Source: Paraphysomonas bandaiensis (Eukaryota; Chrysophyceae). From it: a stretch of 64,000 nucleotides of DNA. The notes beneath the pieces are model-generated. The model did not search any database. It saw nothing but the letters and a program-made list of their open reading frames with translations, and was not told the origin of the DNA. Both the position numbers and the translations under genes were made by a program. Positions within the stretch are counted from its first letter, which is position 1; each line of letters starts with the position of its first letter. This document shows, in pieces, positions 54,451 to 64,000 of this stretch. The DNA lies in contig CBFFRP010000035.1 in assembly GCA_965644295.1 (NCBI GenBank), positions 228,122 to 292,121 on the forward strand, in the 5' to 3' direction.

Positions 54451-56116
54451 TGGTAGCTAAGAAGTATGTGTGCGTAAGAAAATATACTGTCTGTAAATAA
54501 TGCTTGAATTGTAGTGGAAGGCTGTGATCTCTTGTGCAGTCTGAAGTATGTATAGTGTACAGCTGTTTATTGACAAGCCAACGCTTTACTCCAATGAGAG
54601 TCAGTAGAAATCATACTGGTGACGGAATATCTAATACTGTTTTTTGATATATTGAAACCAGAAATGCTTGTCTTGCCTCATTGTTTTTTGTTCGATCGAA
54701 TCTATAGAGTTTTGCTGATTTAAATCATTTAAAAGCTGTAGTTCTAAGGTATTTACATTATGATGTTACTTGATGAATGCAGTTGTGATTAACAGTATTA
54801 CCTGAACTATTGATATGATAGAAATAATAGTGGTGAAACTAGAATATATTCACTGTAGCAGCGAATGTCGTATTATTAGCAATATGCGTTTAAGAGTCAG
54901 AACTAATTTAGCTATTTAACTAACATTGGTAATTGACAATGAATGATATGATATTGATTATAAATCCAGTACATTGTGCTTACAGTTTATTATTATTATT
55001 AATTAAGTCTTTACCATCCAAATATTTTGAAACTTGATAGTAACAATAATTTGCATGTGCATTTTAGTATGGTTTAGTATACCTAAAAATTAGGACACTA
55101 CGGTAGTCGTTACTTTAAAGTTAAATTTTAAAGTTAAAGAAAGGCGCTGAGCTAGCTACAATATAGCTCAATCATGTTAGTGGAATGAAATAATTTTTTT
55201 AATATCTAGCAACAAATAGTACCCTTGAGTGTAGGCACATCGGTAAAAATTAATAGGGAAGATTTTATAATTCTTGTCTCAAAAGAAGTGTTTTTGACCT
55301 GAATTGGGTTTAGCATAACACTCATACTAGCACCGGGAAAGTGGAGGCATTCAGCGTCAGTATTCGATCCGAACAGCAACTTCATTCTATTATATCAATT
55401 ATGATATTAATAGCCATTTGAAATTTGAATGTAATTATTTCATTATATTAGAGAAACCACAAATAAATATTTGTCGTTATATTTCATCCTTCGTCTGAAG
55501 GTATCAGTGCATGTGATATATATATGATCTATCTTCCCAATCAGGACTTCGCAACAACTTGAAGGATAATACTTGAGTTTTTTTTAATATTCCACTTATG
55601 ATGCTGAAGCTAATTTGGAGAATTGACATCCAGTCACTTTATAGTCGTGTTAATCAAAATTGTGTGCGTGTGTGCACACTTATGTACGAATTTCAATATC
55701 TAGCAATTGCAATTCTCTCATTATCTTTTTGTGATATGGGTTCATTCGTTGCTTTTTCAGCATCATGACGATGAACTGCAATATAACCTGGGGATAAAGA
55801 ATATCGTTCCTTGTCCAAGTTTTAAAACTCATTTCAAAAGTTTGAGCGCGGGACGATATAGACTCCTTATCATCCGTGGCCTAATATAACTAATAGTGTT
55901 GTCTTTCATCGTGTTGTGTGCGGACGCATTTTCAGCTACAATGCTGTATGTAAATACCTAACATGAAGGCTACATAGCTGGCGTCTGAGCATACTAGAAG
56001 AAATAAAACTCAAGCTACATGAAAACATAAGAAGAATATATGTAATGAGTTGAGGCATTGTTATAAGTTTGGGGAGGTTGGCGTTACTCTCATATACTAA
56101 CAAGTACGAATGCAAC
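54451..56116. other. AT-rich intergenic DNA with a family R 3'-end relic near 54860
   Basis: A short remnant GCGAATGTCGTATTATTAGCAATATGCGTTTAAGAGTCAG-like stretch (split here for length; 54858-54905) matches the family R 3' end in minus orientation. No gene is supported elsewhere. Confidence 0.4.
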
Positions 56117-57253
56117 TTAGAAAGTGACTTCACCCTCCTTGGAGGCAGCGGCATGGAAAGCCTTTCTACGTCCCTTAAACGCTCTGCGGGCCTTCTGCTC
56201 AGCCGCTCTATTTTCGCGGTTCTTCTTCTCCTTGGCCTCTGTGCGAGCCTTGGCAGCATCAGCGTAAGGGTTTAGGGCGAGCATGACATCACGGTTCTTA
56301 AGAGGATTCCTCTTCTTAGGAAGGACAGTAACTTCCTTAACAGCAGGCTTGCAGACGGACTGGATCTCATCGGAGTTGATAATACGAGCGAGATCAGCAT
56401 TGGTCATGGCACCGTGAGGAAGGTTGAATCCCTTCTTGAGCTCAGCACCGTTCTCGTAGGTACCGAACAGAGCATCGAGCTTCTCAAATGCTCCCTTAGT
56501 CCAGATGCAGAATCTGCCAAGGTGACCACCAGGAGCGAGGTCAAGAAGGTTAAGGTTGTCAACAGAAGTCACCTCAACACCAGAGAGGTTTCTGAAGGCC
56601 TTGTGAAGTCCCTCAGAAGTCTCGTAGATGACAAGAGGTCCGCGGCGCATGGTGTAGCGACGATTACGCATCTTTCCAACACCTCTGCGAATCTTGCGAG
56701 AGTCCTTGCACTTCTCAACATCAGCGAATGCACCGAATCTCTCGAGGATTGCCTTGGCCTCCTTAGTGCGAGTGATGGTGTTGACAGAGTTGTCAAGAAC
56801 AAGAGGGAACTCAGGGACCTCATCAATACGGTGTCCACGAGCCATGACAAGAGGAGGCACAGCAGATGCAGCTAAAGCAGATGCAACAGCATATCTACGT
56901 TGATTAACATTAATCTTACGATGCCAACGACGCCAGATTTTAGTAGGAGCAAACATACGTCCACCACGACACATGTTACCAAAGGCACCTTGACCAGATC
57001 GAGATGTACCACCACCTGGCACACGAGGGATACGTGACACAGCACGTCCAGTACCCCATGATTCAGCAGGTGTTTGCATACCAGCACGACGAGAAACAGC
57101 ATATGCTTGACGTTTATTTTTAGACATCAGATTATGTACGTAGTTTACAATATCTGGACGAATAGGAGCTGTCATAACGGCTGGTAAAGTAGCCTGTGAC
57201 ACTCCTGTGTCCGCATTAGATGGATCAAATACAGATACTAATGGACGACTCAT
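56117..57253 (-). CDS. RPL4: 60S ribosomal protein L4 (uL4)
   Basis: Structural protein of the large ribosomal subunit, with an internal loop reaching the exit tunnel. Intronless, about 378 aa (normal for eukaryotic uL4). Start ATG gives [10 protein letters not shown] (an upstream GTG is in frame). Seen: [28 protein letters not shown] (tunnel-loop region), [73 protein letters not shown] and the Lys/Arg/Ala-rich tail. The coding sequence is markedly more GC-rich and regular in codon use than neighbouring genes, as expected for high expression. It is the most secure gene call in the window. Confidence 0.98.
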   Translation of the reverse strand: MSRPLVSVFDPSNADTGVSQATLPAVMTAPIRPDIVNYVHNLMSKNKRQAYAVSRRAGMQTPAESWGTGRAVSRIPRVPGGGTSRSGQGAFGNMCRGGRMFAPTKIWRRWHRKINVNQRRYAVASALAASAVPPLVMARGHRIDEVPEFPLVLDNSVNTITRTKEAKAILERFGAFADVEKCKDSRKIRRGVGKMRNRRYTMRRGPLVIYETSEGLHKAFRNLSGVEVTSVDNLNLLDLAPGGHLGRFCIWTKGAFEKLDALFGTYENGAELKKGFNLPHGAMTNADLARIINSDEIQSVCKPAVKEVTVLPKKRNPLKNRDVMLALNPYADAAKARTEAKEKKNRENRAAEQKARRAFKGRRKAFHAAASKEGEVTF

Positions 57254-57674
57254 TTCCCTCACTTAATAGAAGCCTCTTTGAAATATACTCACATTACATG
57301 GATGTATATATAGAGAGTCGTGTGGGGGTGTATGGAACTACACCATCAAAAATATAGTATCTAGAAACGACAATAATGGAGAAAACTGAAAATATTGAGA
57401 TGTATATGTATGTGGCATATGGGATGGATAAAATGGTATCTCTAAGAGACTACAAAGACAACTGAAAATATACACACATCTCACTATACGTCGTACAGCA
57501 GCAGTACAAGCGTATAGATGTAAGATTTTTCTTGTACAATTTTGTCTTCTATGTAATTTTAACAAATATTTAAAATATAAACATTCCCACAGAAAAATTC
57601 AATAATATAAAAACAAAAATATGACAATATTTTGTCTCGTTGATATGGTTGGACACTTTCTGCACATGCATACG
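57254..57674. other. Upstream region of RPL4
   Basis: AT-rich DNA that should contain the RPL4 promoter. No core promoter element can be assigned. Confidence 0.35.
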
Positions 57675-57805
57675 TATCAGCATCCTGTATTTTTGTTCAA
57701 AGATGCCTCTAATATTGAGACAACAATTATCTGTATTCCAGCCGTAATTGTATATCAATAATAGAGTGTATTTTTACTTCAATTAATTCCCGAAAATATA
57801 AGATG
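57675..57805. repeat. Dispersed repeat family B fragment
   Basis: Matches 52065-52210 in the same orientation: CATCCTGTATTTTTGTTCAA, GATGCCTCTAATATTGAGAC, ACAATTATCTGTATTCCAGCC, then TTAATTCCCGAAAATATAAGATGCTGACTG, each with several substitutions. Confidence 0.65.
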
Positions 57806-57852
57806 CTGACTGGATGTCCACATATCTTACTATTCCAGTGAATAGTCTCAGT

Positions 57853-58035
57853 TCACACCCATGCTTTCTGGAAATGATTCTTTGGTGCTGTACAGGGTTG
57901 ATAGTTCAGAAGCATGAGTCTTATCATATCAACAATTCTATCGACACGGATCAGATACATCACCGGCACGAAGATGAGGATCAGCAGGGTTGAAAAGACC
58001 AGGCCGTAGCGTAGGGCCATCGCTGTCGGCTTCAA
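57853..58035 (-). pseudogene. Fragment resembling the C-terminus of a bacterial RND/AcrB-type efflux transporter
   Basis: About 60 codons reading (LF)LKPTAMALRYGLVFSTLLILIFVPVMYLI followed by a charged tail RVDRIVDMIR. The pattern P-A-L-GL-FST-L-L---VP--Y-I is the last membrane helix of RND (HAE1/HME) transporters, including the short basic cytoplasmic tail. An in-frame TGA lies just upstream, and no other RND part is seen. Eukaryotic Patched/NPC1 relatives end differently. So it is a possible remnant of transferred bacterial DNA; chance hydrophobic similarity remains possible. Confidence 0.4.
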
Positions 58036-59155
58036 GAAACAGAATCAAGAATCGTAGCAGATTTTTATATCGATCACTCCGTCTATGAAGAGAGCAATGA
58101 ATATGTCATTACCACAACTGATAGGTGTATTAAATCTGTTGTGAGTTTTCATTAGGACCCGTATGGAGGTAGCATTTATTGTTGAAGAATAAGTGCATCT
58201 TTGTGAAAAGCGTACGACTGATAGTGATATTGAAGATCAGCTGGCAAGCAGAACATTTATACGCTCCCTGAGAGGCTCACCAGTTTCATTGAATGTCCGC
58301 ATAAATGAAATCTTTAAAATTAATTGGTAGATATGGAATAGTTCCCGAGAAAACACTGGAGGTTCTCCAAGCCTGAAATAGCATTGATGAGGGGATATAC
58401 ATTACTCTTTCCGATATAATCAGTGAAGCACATCAACTGCACTAAGAACACACTGATCAACTACACAAAGAACACACTGGTATGGCATAGAAAATTCAAA
58501 TCATTACTAAGAAATGAATACTGTTGTGTCTAATCAAAACCGAACACGAAGAGAAAACCTGGAACATTGAAACTCGATACTGGTTAGGCGTTACCTCGAT
58601 AATATGAACAAAGTTGAGGATGACATTGCCACTTCTCGAAAGGAATTACTTAAAATGGAAGAGCAATGTCGGAAGATTTAAAAATAGCGAAGTCTAAAGA
58701 GGGTGAGATTACGTTCTGGACTAAAGAGAATCAAGTATGATGCATCATTGATCATTGAGTATATTACCTGTGTTGAAGACCTAATATCCTCGAAGAATAA
58801 TAATTGTGATATTATTACAGCACGATGCGTTAGGCAACTGTCATACTCAACTACAATGCTAATTGTTACAATGTACTTCTACAGTGTAGTACACCTGTAG
58901 TTTGTTAGCAAGTATTTAGCAGTAACCATAATTATTTTAGTTTTAAACACTAGCGTTTGCACCATATATAACGTTCACGATAAACCTACTTACTCGGACA
59001 TTGCACTTTAAATGTAGCTAGCTTCCATTAAGCAGAATACAGGGCTATATCGTATACAATCAAAGCAGCGTACATCTATTCTAGTAGTACTACAGTATTG
59101 ATTTTACTATAGACTTCAGAAATTCTGTCGGGTAGGATAAGGACAGTCTCGGCTC
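58036..59155. other. Intergenic, no recognisable feature
   Basis: AT-rich DNA. The stretch 58130-58720 has a coding-like base mix on plus, but stops break every frame. The last ~100 bp probably belong to the lipase 3' UTR. Confidence 0.35.
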
Positions 59156-61426
59156 TTATTTATTACCACAACAGGACATATTCGTTGAACTTGCTGACCA
59201 CCAGTACACGGGATTGTTGATGCAACCACAGTCCCCAACCTCCACCATATCACCACTATCTCTCTCGAAGCCTCCGTCCTTTCCGACGGCCTCTTTCAGG
59301 GAGCGGATGTAGTTGTGAGATAAATGATCGTCTATATCATTCCGAACGGAGCTAACGTAGGTATCATACGTGGATGCCAAACGCTGCATCGCATCGGAAT
59401 TCAATACTAGCGGGGATTTGCCATCGGCCTGCAAAATAATACTAATACCGGGGGGCCGGAAGCCCCGTGTAATCGCAAGTGACTTCAAAAAATTTCCTGG
59501 GGGAATATCACTCTCTTCCGGAATGGTTAAAAAGTTTTGTACAAACGATCCAATCCAGTGAGATTGCGATGCCATTCGAACCAAAGCATTCCAGCAAAAC
59601 TTACACGATAATAGTCTGGGCATGAGAGGAATAGGGTCGGCCTGATAAACATAGTTGACGCACACTTCCGTCCAAGGGCGAATTTTCTCAGCATCCTCTT
59701 CAGAAACATCTCCATTGCAAAAAAGAGTCATTGGAGAACCAAAAGTAATAGACCTTCGAAGTTCTGGGGATTTATCCGGTCGCTTGTACTTATGAGTAAT
59801 AAGGTATTTCAAGGCAAAAACTTGGGCCAGAGCACCACCCAGTGAATGGCCTGTTACGCAAAACGTATCAATGTCAAACTCCATCAAACGCGACAAAACA
59901 GTTTCATATATATTTTCCACTGCTGTGTTAAACCCCGAATGAACAAAAACGGAACCAAATATTTTAATAGGTTGGCAGCTGAGGTCATGCAGCAAGTCTT
60001 GAAATGATTCTTCAAGGTCCGTCCCTCTAAATACGAGTACAGCTGATGATGTCGTTTCAGAATTATTATTGCAGTTACACGTAGCACTATCACAACTACA
60101 CATGGATGATGCTTTAGTTTTCCACAATGCCCAACGTGTGAGTTCGTTGTTGTCGAGGTCGACATCACCTGAACATATGGGTTCCCAACACCAATCTGAA
60201 ATCCCATTTTCAGTAATATCGTCAGGGATATCCTTGTGCTCTATTTCGGAGCTAGAACAACTAGAAGACTGTACACGAGATGCTTCATAGGGTGCGGAAG
60301 TGGAAACCACACTGGACGTTTGTCTGCATACCTCCTCGGCCTCTTCCCTTGTAGGAGCAATGTCATTATTTTTTACACCAAAGTACACCTCACGAGATGC
60401 CAAGGCACAATCCAGTACCTCCTTGATGTTATCGTAGTGATATGAAACGATGCGTTGCTCCTCAGAAATGTCTTCAGTAATATGTTCAGCTTCTTTATTC
60501 TCCATGGAGGCAGAGGATGGAGAAGATGTGCTCAATGTGGTTTTGCTGTTACAAGGATAAAGACGATTCAATACAGAGACCACAACACGCATGCGCAAAC
60601 TGTGTCTCGATTGAATACCTCTATATGGAACGATCTTAAGGAAGTGGGCGTCAAGGTCGGAGCGAATAATAGCCGTGGTATTCTGTGTGACTTCATCATC
60701 CAGAAAAGTATACTTCATTCCATTTTTCAGCAGTAAATGTCGAAGGGACCGGTTGACATGAAAGCGATTTGGAGAGTCCCAAGACTCAGGATACAAAAAT
60801 TCTTCTACTGAGGGCATCTTAATACAGGAGTATTCCATTGTAGAGCCTGGTTTCACTACAGTATATTCTAAATCTGGATCACTGACTGCTTCAGTAACAT
60901 AGTAGGTAGGTCTCGAGCATGCGCAAGAAACCACAACATTTATGTTCATTAGCTTCACACTCGCGTGACTATTCGTATTATCTATAAATAGAGTATCTGT
61001 GGACATATACTCAGCATCATTACTGGATTGACTTGACATATGACGAAGGACATGAAAACTTTGTCGGAAATTCAAGTAATTACCCTCTTTATAACTTAAC
61101 TGTTTTCCATTCGCACGACATCCATTTCCTTCCACAGTTATATGCTTATTAGAATAATCCACATGTGTTATAATCATATCTGTTCCATACTTAACTCTCC
61201 ATCGATCATATGTATATATATATTCCTTATGATTAATATGAGTGATAACAGCAACTTTTAATCCACGTGAACTTTTAAGATATGATTGAACCTCTTTATC
61301 GCTATATGGGGGTATGACATATACAGTATTATTACAATAAGATTGATATATAAAATCAGCCTCATTGAATGTAAATACAGATATATAACAACCTGTTTGA
61401 TTTACAATACGACATGTATTCCCCAT
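59156..61426 (-). CDS. Class 3 lipase (alpha/beta hydrolase) with long N-terminal region
   Basis: Triacylglycerol or phospholipid hydrolase of the fungal lipase-like family. Intronless, 756 aa. Seen: SSAVLVFRGTDLEESFQDLLHDL (~455-477), VHSGFNTAVENIYETV, the nucleophile elbow CVTGHSLGGALAQVFAL with Ser528, ITFGSPMTLF and VYQADPIPLMPRL (Asp of the triad). The catalytic His is expected downstream; a candidate is in DIDDHLSHNYI (~705), a DHxxxHY pattern typical for the family. The first ~300 residues have beta-rich sequence without a recognised domain. The N-terminus MGNTCRIV fits N-myristoylation with a nearby Cys for palmitoylation, suggesting membrane attachment. The substrate is unknown. Confidence 0.9.
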   Translation of the reverse strand: MGNTCRIVNQTGCYISVFTFNEADFIYQSYCNNTVYVIPPYSDKEVQSYLKSSRGLKVAVITHINHKEYIYTYDRWRVKYGTDMIITHVDYSNKHITVEGNGCRANGKQLSYKEGNYLNFRQSFHVLRHMSSQSSNDAEYMSTDTLFIDNTNSHASVKLMNINVVVSCACSRPTYYVTEAVSDPDLEYTVVKPGSTMEYSCIKMPSVEEFLYPESWDSPNRFHVNRSLRHLLLKNGMKYTFLDDEVTQNTTAIIRSDLDAHFLKIVPYRGIQSRHSLRMRVVVSVLNRLYPCNSKTTLSTSSPSSASMENKEAEHITEDISEEQRIVSYHYDNIKEVLDCALASREVYFGVKNNDIAPTREEAEEVCRQTSSVVSTSAPYEASRVQSSSCSSSEIEHKDIPDDITENGISDWCWEPICSGDVDLDNNELTRWALWKTKASSMCSCDSATCNCNNNSETTSSAVLVFRGTDLEESFQDLLHDLSCQPIKIFGSVFVHSGFNTAVENIYETVLSRLMEFDIDTFCVTGHSLGGALAQVFALKYLITHKYKRPDKSPELRRSITFGSPMTLFCNGDVSEEDAEKIRPWTEVCVNYVYQADPIPLMPRLLSCKFCWNALVRMASQSHWIGSFVQNFLTIPEESDIPPGNFLKSLAITRGFRPPGISIILQADGKSPLVLNSDAMQRLASTYDTYVSSVRNDIDDHLSHNYIRSLKEAVGKDGGFERDSGDMVEVGDCGCINNPVYWWSASSTNMSCCGNK

Positions 61427-61993
61427 AATTTCAATGATTAAGAAATAGTGTTCATTTACATAACAATATCAATCTGAATATGTATATATAAGTATGTATG
61501 TATGTATATATGTATGTATGAATAGAATCACTTAATAATTTTATATACTTGAAATACCACACTCCTACTATATGAACTTCTTATGTCGTCATCATATAGA
61601 CTTTATGACTCTAGATCTATAAGAAAGAATGAAGTGATTTTGTATAAACGAATCAAATCTTGTATAATAATTAAACGATATGGTGATTGGTCTAAAATAA
61701 TATGAAGTTGCTCATTGGTGATGTTCTGTTGACAATTACTCCGATTTTTTATATCCATGATATTTCACTCCTAAAATTCCCGTATTTCAGCTTTGTTGTA
61801 AAAAAGTCATATTTTCAGAAATTGATATTGCTATTTTTAGTATAGTATAATATTGCACACTATATACTATATACAGTACATATGTGCATGATACAGTATA
61901 TGTCATACCATATACTGAGAATCTTATCTCATACTTCTCATATGCTATAAAGTATATTCCATTCCGCATTGCTCGATATAAAGACTTCCACTT
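61427..61993. other. Upstream region of the lipase gene
   Basis: AT-rich with a short (TATG)n run near 61490-61520. It should include the lipase promoter. No other feature is seen. Confidence 0.35.
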
Positions 61994-62500
61994 CACTGAT
62001 CAAGTCATTCCTTTCAACTGTACTTCTACAGTATACACTCATATATACATACATACAGGCATATATACATTCAGGTATGTATACACTCATATGTACATAC
62101 ATACAGGCATATATACATACAGGTATATATATATGAGTCTATACAGTATACTTATATATAGTGTCGACATATGTATGTACCAACATGTCTCTCATCACTA
62201 AACGCACATATTATGGGAACTGCACACTCAGCAGTATCGTCTACTGTGTGCACAGTAGTGTATGACTCCTGTATATTCATACTTCTCTCTCTCTATATAT
62301 ATATATATGTATGTATATACGTACATATCTTTATGTTTAGTATAACTAGATTGTATGTAGTGTTATTATCTTGATACCATCATGTTTGTATGACTGTATA
62401 CATAATTACGAGGGAAGTTTCTTATGCATACGAGTGATAAGCGAATACACAGTGTAAAATACGGCTATAATAAACACTAATATATTATATATTACACCCC
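61994..62500 (+). repeat. Direct repeat, copy 1 (~505 bp)
   Basis: Starts TTCACTGATCAAGTCATTCC and ends near TATTATATATTACACCC. It is nearly identical to 63126-63628, differing by few substitutions and small indels in TA runs. It contains CATACATACAGGCATATATA stutters. Confidence 0.93.
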
Positions 62501-62900
62501 ATATTCTTGTGGTGAAGTGTTTTATGGTGATTGCTTCTGTATTTACGTATTTACAGTTGGTCATTGTAGACTTGTAAACACACAGTCGCACAACTTACAA
62601 AATAGGGCTACACACGACACACGTGTTCTATTCTGGCCTGGAGGCCAAGTGTGAGTGTTATGTTGCACGTAGTGTTTGAAAAATATCTTGGCACTTTTCA
62701 ATATTCGTGTCGATAATAATATCACTGATGCTTATGAAAAAGATAAACATACTGCAGATAGTTTGAACAGCATTTTCTTATTGCTTAATGATGCAGCCTT
62801 GAAATTACATGTTGACATGCTACTACATACTTGAAGTACTATTCTGAGTATACACAGCGCAACTTTACTTCTGTATAGGAATGTCAAGGCGGCAACAATG

Positions 62901-63122
62901 CTACATTAATACACAGCACGATGATTTCTTCTTTATGTTTTTCTTATCTTTCATTCCAATGCGTAAGAGGTTCTCTTGAAGCATTCCACTGTCATGAGGA
63001 GTGGTATCATGACAACTTGATCGCTCTTCCTCGATGTTACTGAGACTGGACATCCTGTTCCCACGCACATCACTCTCCGAAGCCTTTTTAAGTTTCCTGT
63101 CGTTGATACCTCCTTTTCCCAT
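62901..63122 (-). CDS. Small ORF ending in a CaaX box (CVLM)
   Basis: About 73 codons from ATG (MGKGGINDRKLKKASESD). Charged and low in hydrophobics, ending KDKKNIKKKSSCCVLM. The end has a polybasic stretch, a Cys for palmitoylation and a farnesylation-type CVLM, like the membrane anchor of Ras-type proteins. There is no GTPase motif. Its start codon sits at the edge of the second 0.5-kb repeat (first base of repeat ~63124), so the ORF may be the tail of a gene whose front was replaced by the duplicated segment, or a genuine small lipidated protein. Confidence 0.4.
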   Translation of the reverse strand: MGKGGINDRKLKKASESDVRGNRMSSLSNIEEERSSCHDTTPHDSGMLQENLLRIGMKDKKNIKKKSSCCVLM

Positions 63123-63125
63123 ATT

Positions 63126-63628
63126 CACTGATCAAGTCATTCCTTTCAACTGTACTTCTACAGTATACACTAATATATACATACATACAGGCATATATAC
63201 ATACAGGTATGTATACACTCATATGTACATACATACAGGCATATATACATACAGGCATATATATATGAGTCTATACAGTATACTTATATATAGTGTCGAT
63301 ATATGTATGTACCAACATGTCTCTCATCACTAAACACACATATTATGGGAACTGCACACTCAGCAGTATCGTCTACTGTGTGTACAGTAGTGTATGACTC
63401 CTGTATATTCATACTTCTCTCTCTATATATATATGTATGTATATACGTACATATCCTTATGTTTAGTATAACTAGATTGTATGTAGTGTTATTATCTTGA
63501 TACCATCATGTTTGTATGACTGTATACATAATTACGAGGGAAGTTTCTTATGCATACGAGTGATAAGCGAATACACAGTGTAAAATACGGCTATAATAAA
63601 CACTAATATATTATATATTACACCCTAT
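63126..63628 (+). repeat. Direct repeat, copy 2 (~503 bp)
   Basis: Same orientation as copy 1. The sequence between the copies (62501-63125) and outside them is unrelated. It could be an LTR pair of a small non-autonomous element or a segmental duplication. No clear target-site duplication is seen. Confidence 0.93.
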
Positions 63629-63901
63629 TAGAATATGGACTGTATCCTAGTATATTCAATGTGGTACTTGAAGACAATGTACGAGAATACAGTGAAGTAT
63701 GGTGATGTGTAGATGCTGTTATGATATTGAGAAAACTGAAATAGTTTGCTCTTTCAAGATATGTTTAGTAGCGAAAGGTCTACAGAAGTAGTGATTTATG
63801 CATGGCACAAAACGAGCTTGTGTTGTTTAACACAATTCGTGTAAACGATATTAATAAATCTATCTAGTCTAACAACTTAATCTCTCTTTGATCTAAGTAA
63901 A

Positions 63902-64000
63902 ATGAGCATTTCCCAACATGGTAGCGAGCGAGGAGGAGAGAAGGAGGATAGAGGAGTAGTTCCTCAGTTCAACGAGACTAACGTTGAACAATGGATTGAG
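63902..64000 (+). CDS. Start of an ORF cut by the window end; possibly gag-like
   Basis: 33 open codons from ATG (MSISQHGSERGGEKEDRG). The segment VVPQFNETNVEQWIE resembles the F-x-G/E-x-N-x-x-x-W start of copia-type Gag proteins (UBN2-like). The evidence is thin because the frame leaves the window. Confidence 0.3.
   Translation, partial: MSISQHGSERGGEKEDRGVVPQFNETNVEQWIE

Noticed and set aside
56117-57262. Internal plus- and minus-strand ORFs within RPL4
   Set aside because: They are overlapping shadows of a well-conserved ribosomal protein gene with biased codon use.
1-64000. tRNA, rRNA or snRNA genes
   Set aside because: Reading both strands for the T-loop GGTTCGA-type block and for rRNA-like conserved stretches gave no candidate I could support. 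tRNAscan-SE and Infernal would be decisive.

Overview
The window is eukaryotic nuclear DNA, AT-rich, with protein genes broken by very short introns (roughly 43-110 bp, GT...AG) and separated by repeat-filled intergenic DNA. Several genes point to a unicellular eukaryote with cilia or flagella: an LZTFL1/BBS17 homologue and a large TerD/EF-hand/WD40 protein resembling axonemal WD-repeat proteins. I cannot fix the lineage from sequence alone. The domain mix (a vWA family with the SRWAEV...FRLLNGAPP signature, N-terminal MGN proteins, a PC-esterase, Fe-ADH, AGMO) is compatible with a stramenopile, alveolate or similar protist. Where I give exon joins, they were worked out by hand from splice sites and reading phase.

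Layout: 1-1614, 3' part of a CNOT3/NOT5 gene (+). 2332-3891, alkylglycerol monooxygenase-like (-), divergent from an iron-containing alcohol dehydrogenase (4402-5742, +). 6170-7115, dispersed retroposon copies. 7828-13651, TerD/EF/WD40 protein (-), divergent from a PC-esterase-like protein (14219-15505, +) across a promoter region full of GTATAC palindromes. 15750-18370, palindromic DNA, retroposon copies and a fold-back element. 18953-22186, a protein kinase with a predicted N-myristoylation site (-), divergent from a two-TM hypothetical protein. 25454-27683, two divergent SAM methyltransferases. 28952-35567, a near-intact Ty1/copia-type LTR retrotransposon split by a 1.5 kb nested insertion. 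35917-37042, LZTFL1 (+). 39324-40884, vWA protein (-). 43937-45876, PARP-like protein (-). 47267-48275, glycerophosphodiester phosphodiesterase (-). 48790-52560, transposon debris (tyrosine-recombinase-like ORF, pogo-like transposase relic, repeats). 53638-54450, an orphan PIP-kinase C-terminus (+). 56117-57253, ribosomal protein L4 (-). 57853-58035, a fragment resembling the end of a bacterial RND efflux pump. 59156-61426, class 3 lipase (-). 61994-63628, a 0.5 kb direct repeat flanking a small ORF ending in a CaaX box. The window ends in the start of an ORF that may be another gag.

The strongest unusual signal is in the copia-type element. The first 15 nt after its 5' LTR, where the primer-binding site belongs, are a perfect reverse complement of a segment inside its own LTR, with the predicted primer 3' end falling exactly at the LTR edge. 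This is the layout expected of a self-priming retrotransposon (known for Tf1-like Ty3/gypsy elements), here in a Ty1/copia-order element that also has non-TG/CA LTR ends, a DNQA protease motif, a start codon inside the PBS and a pol stop codon inside the 3' LTR. A second theme is a dispersed retroposon family with a conserved 3' end and a conserved hairpin, 5'-truncated copies and 11-13 bp target duplications. One copy interrupts the copia element and another sits in an arm of a fold-back element.
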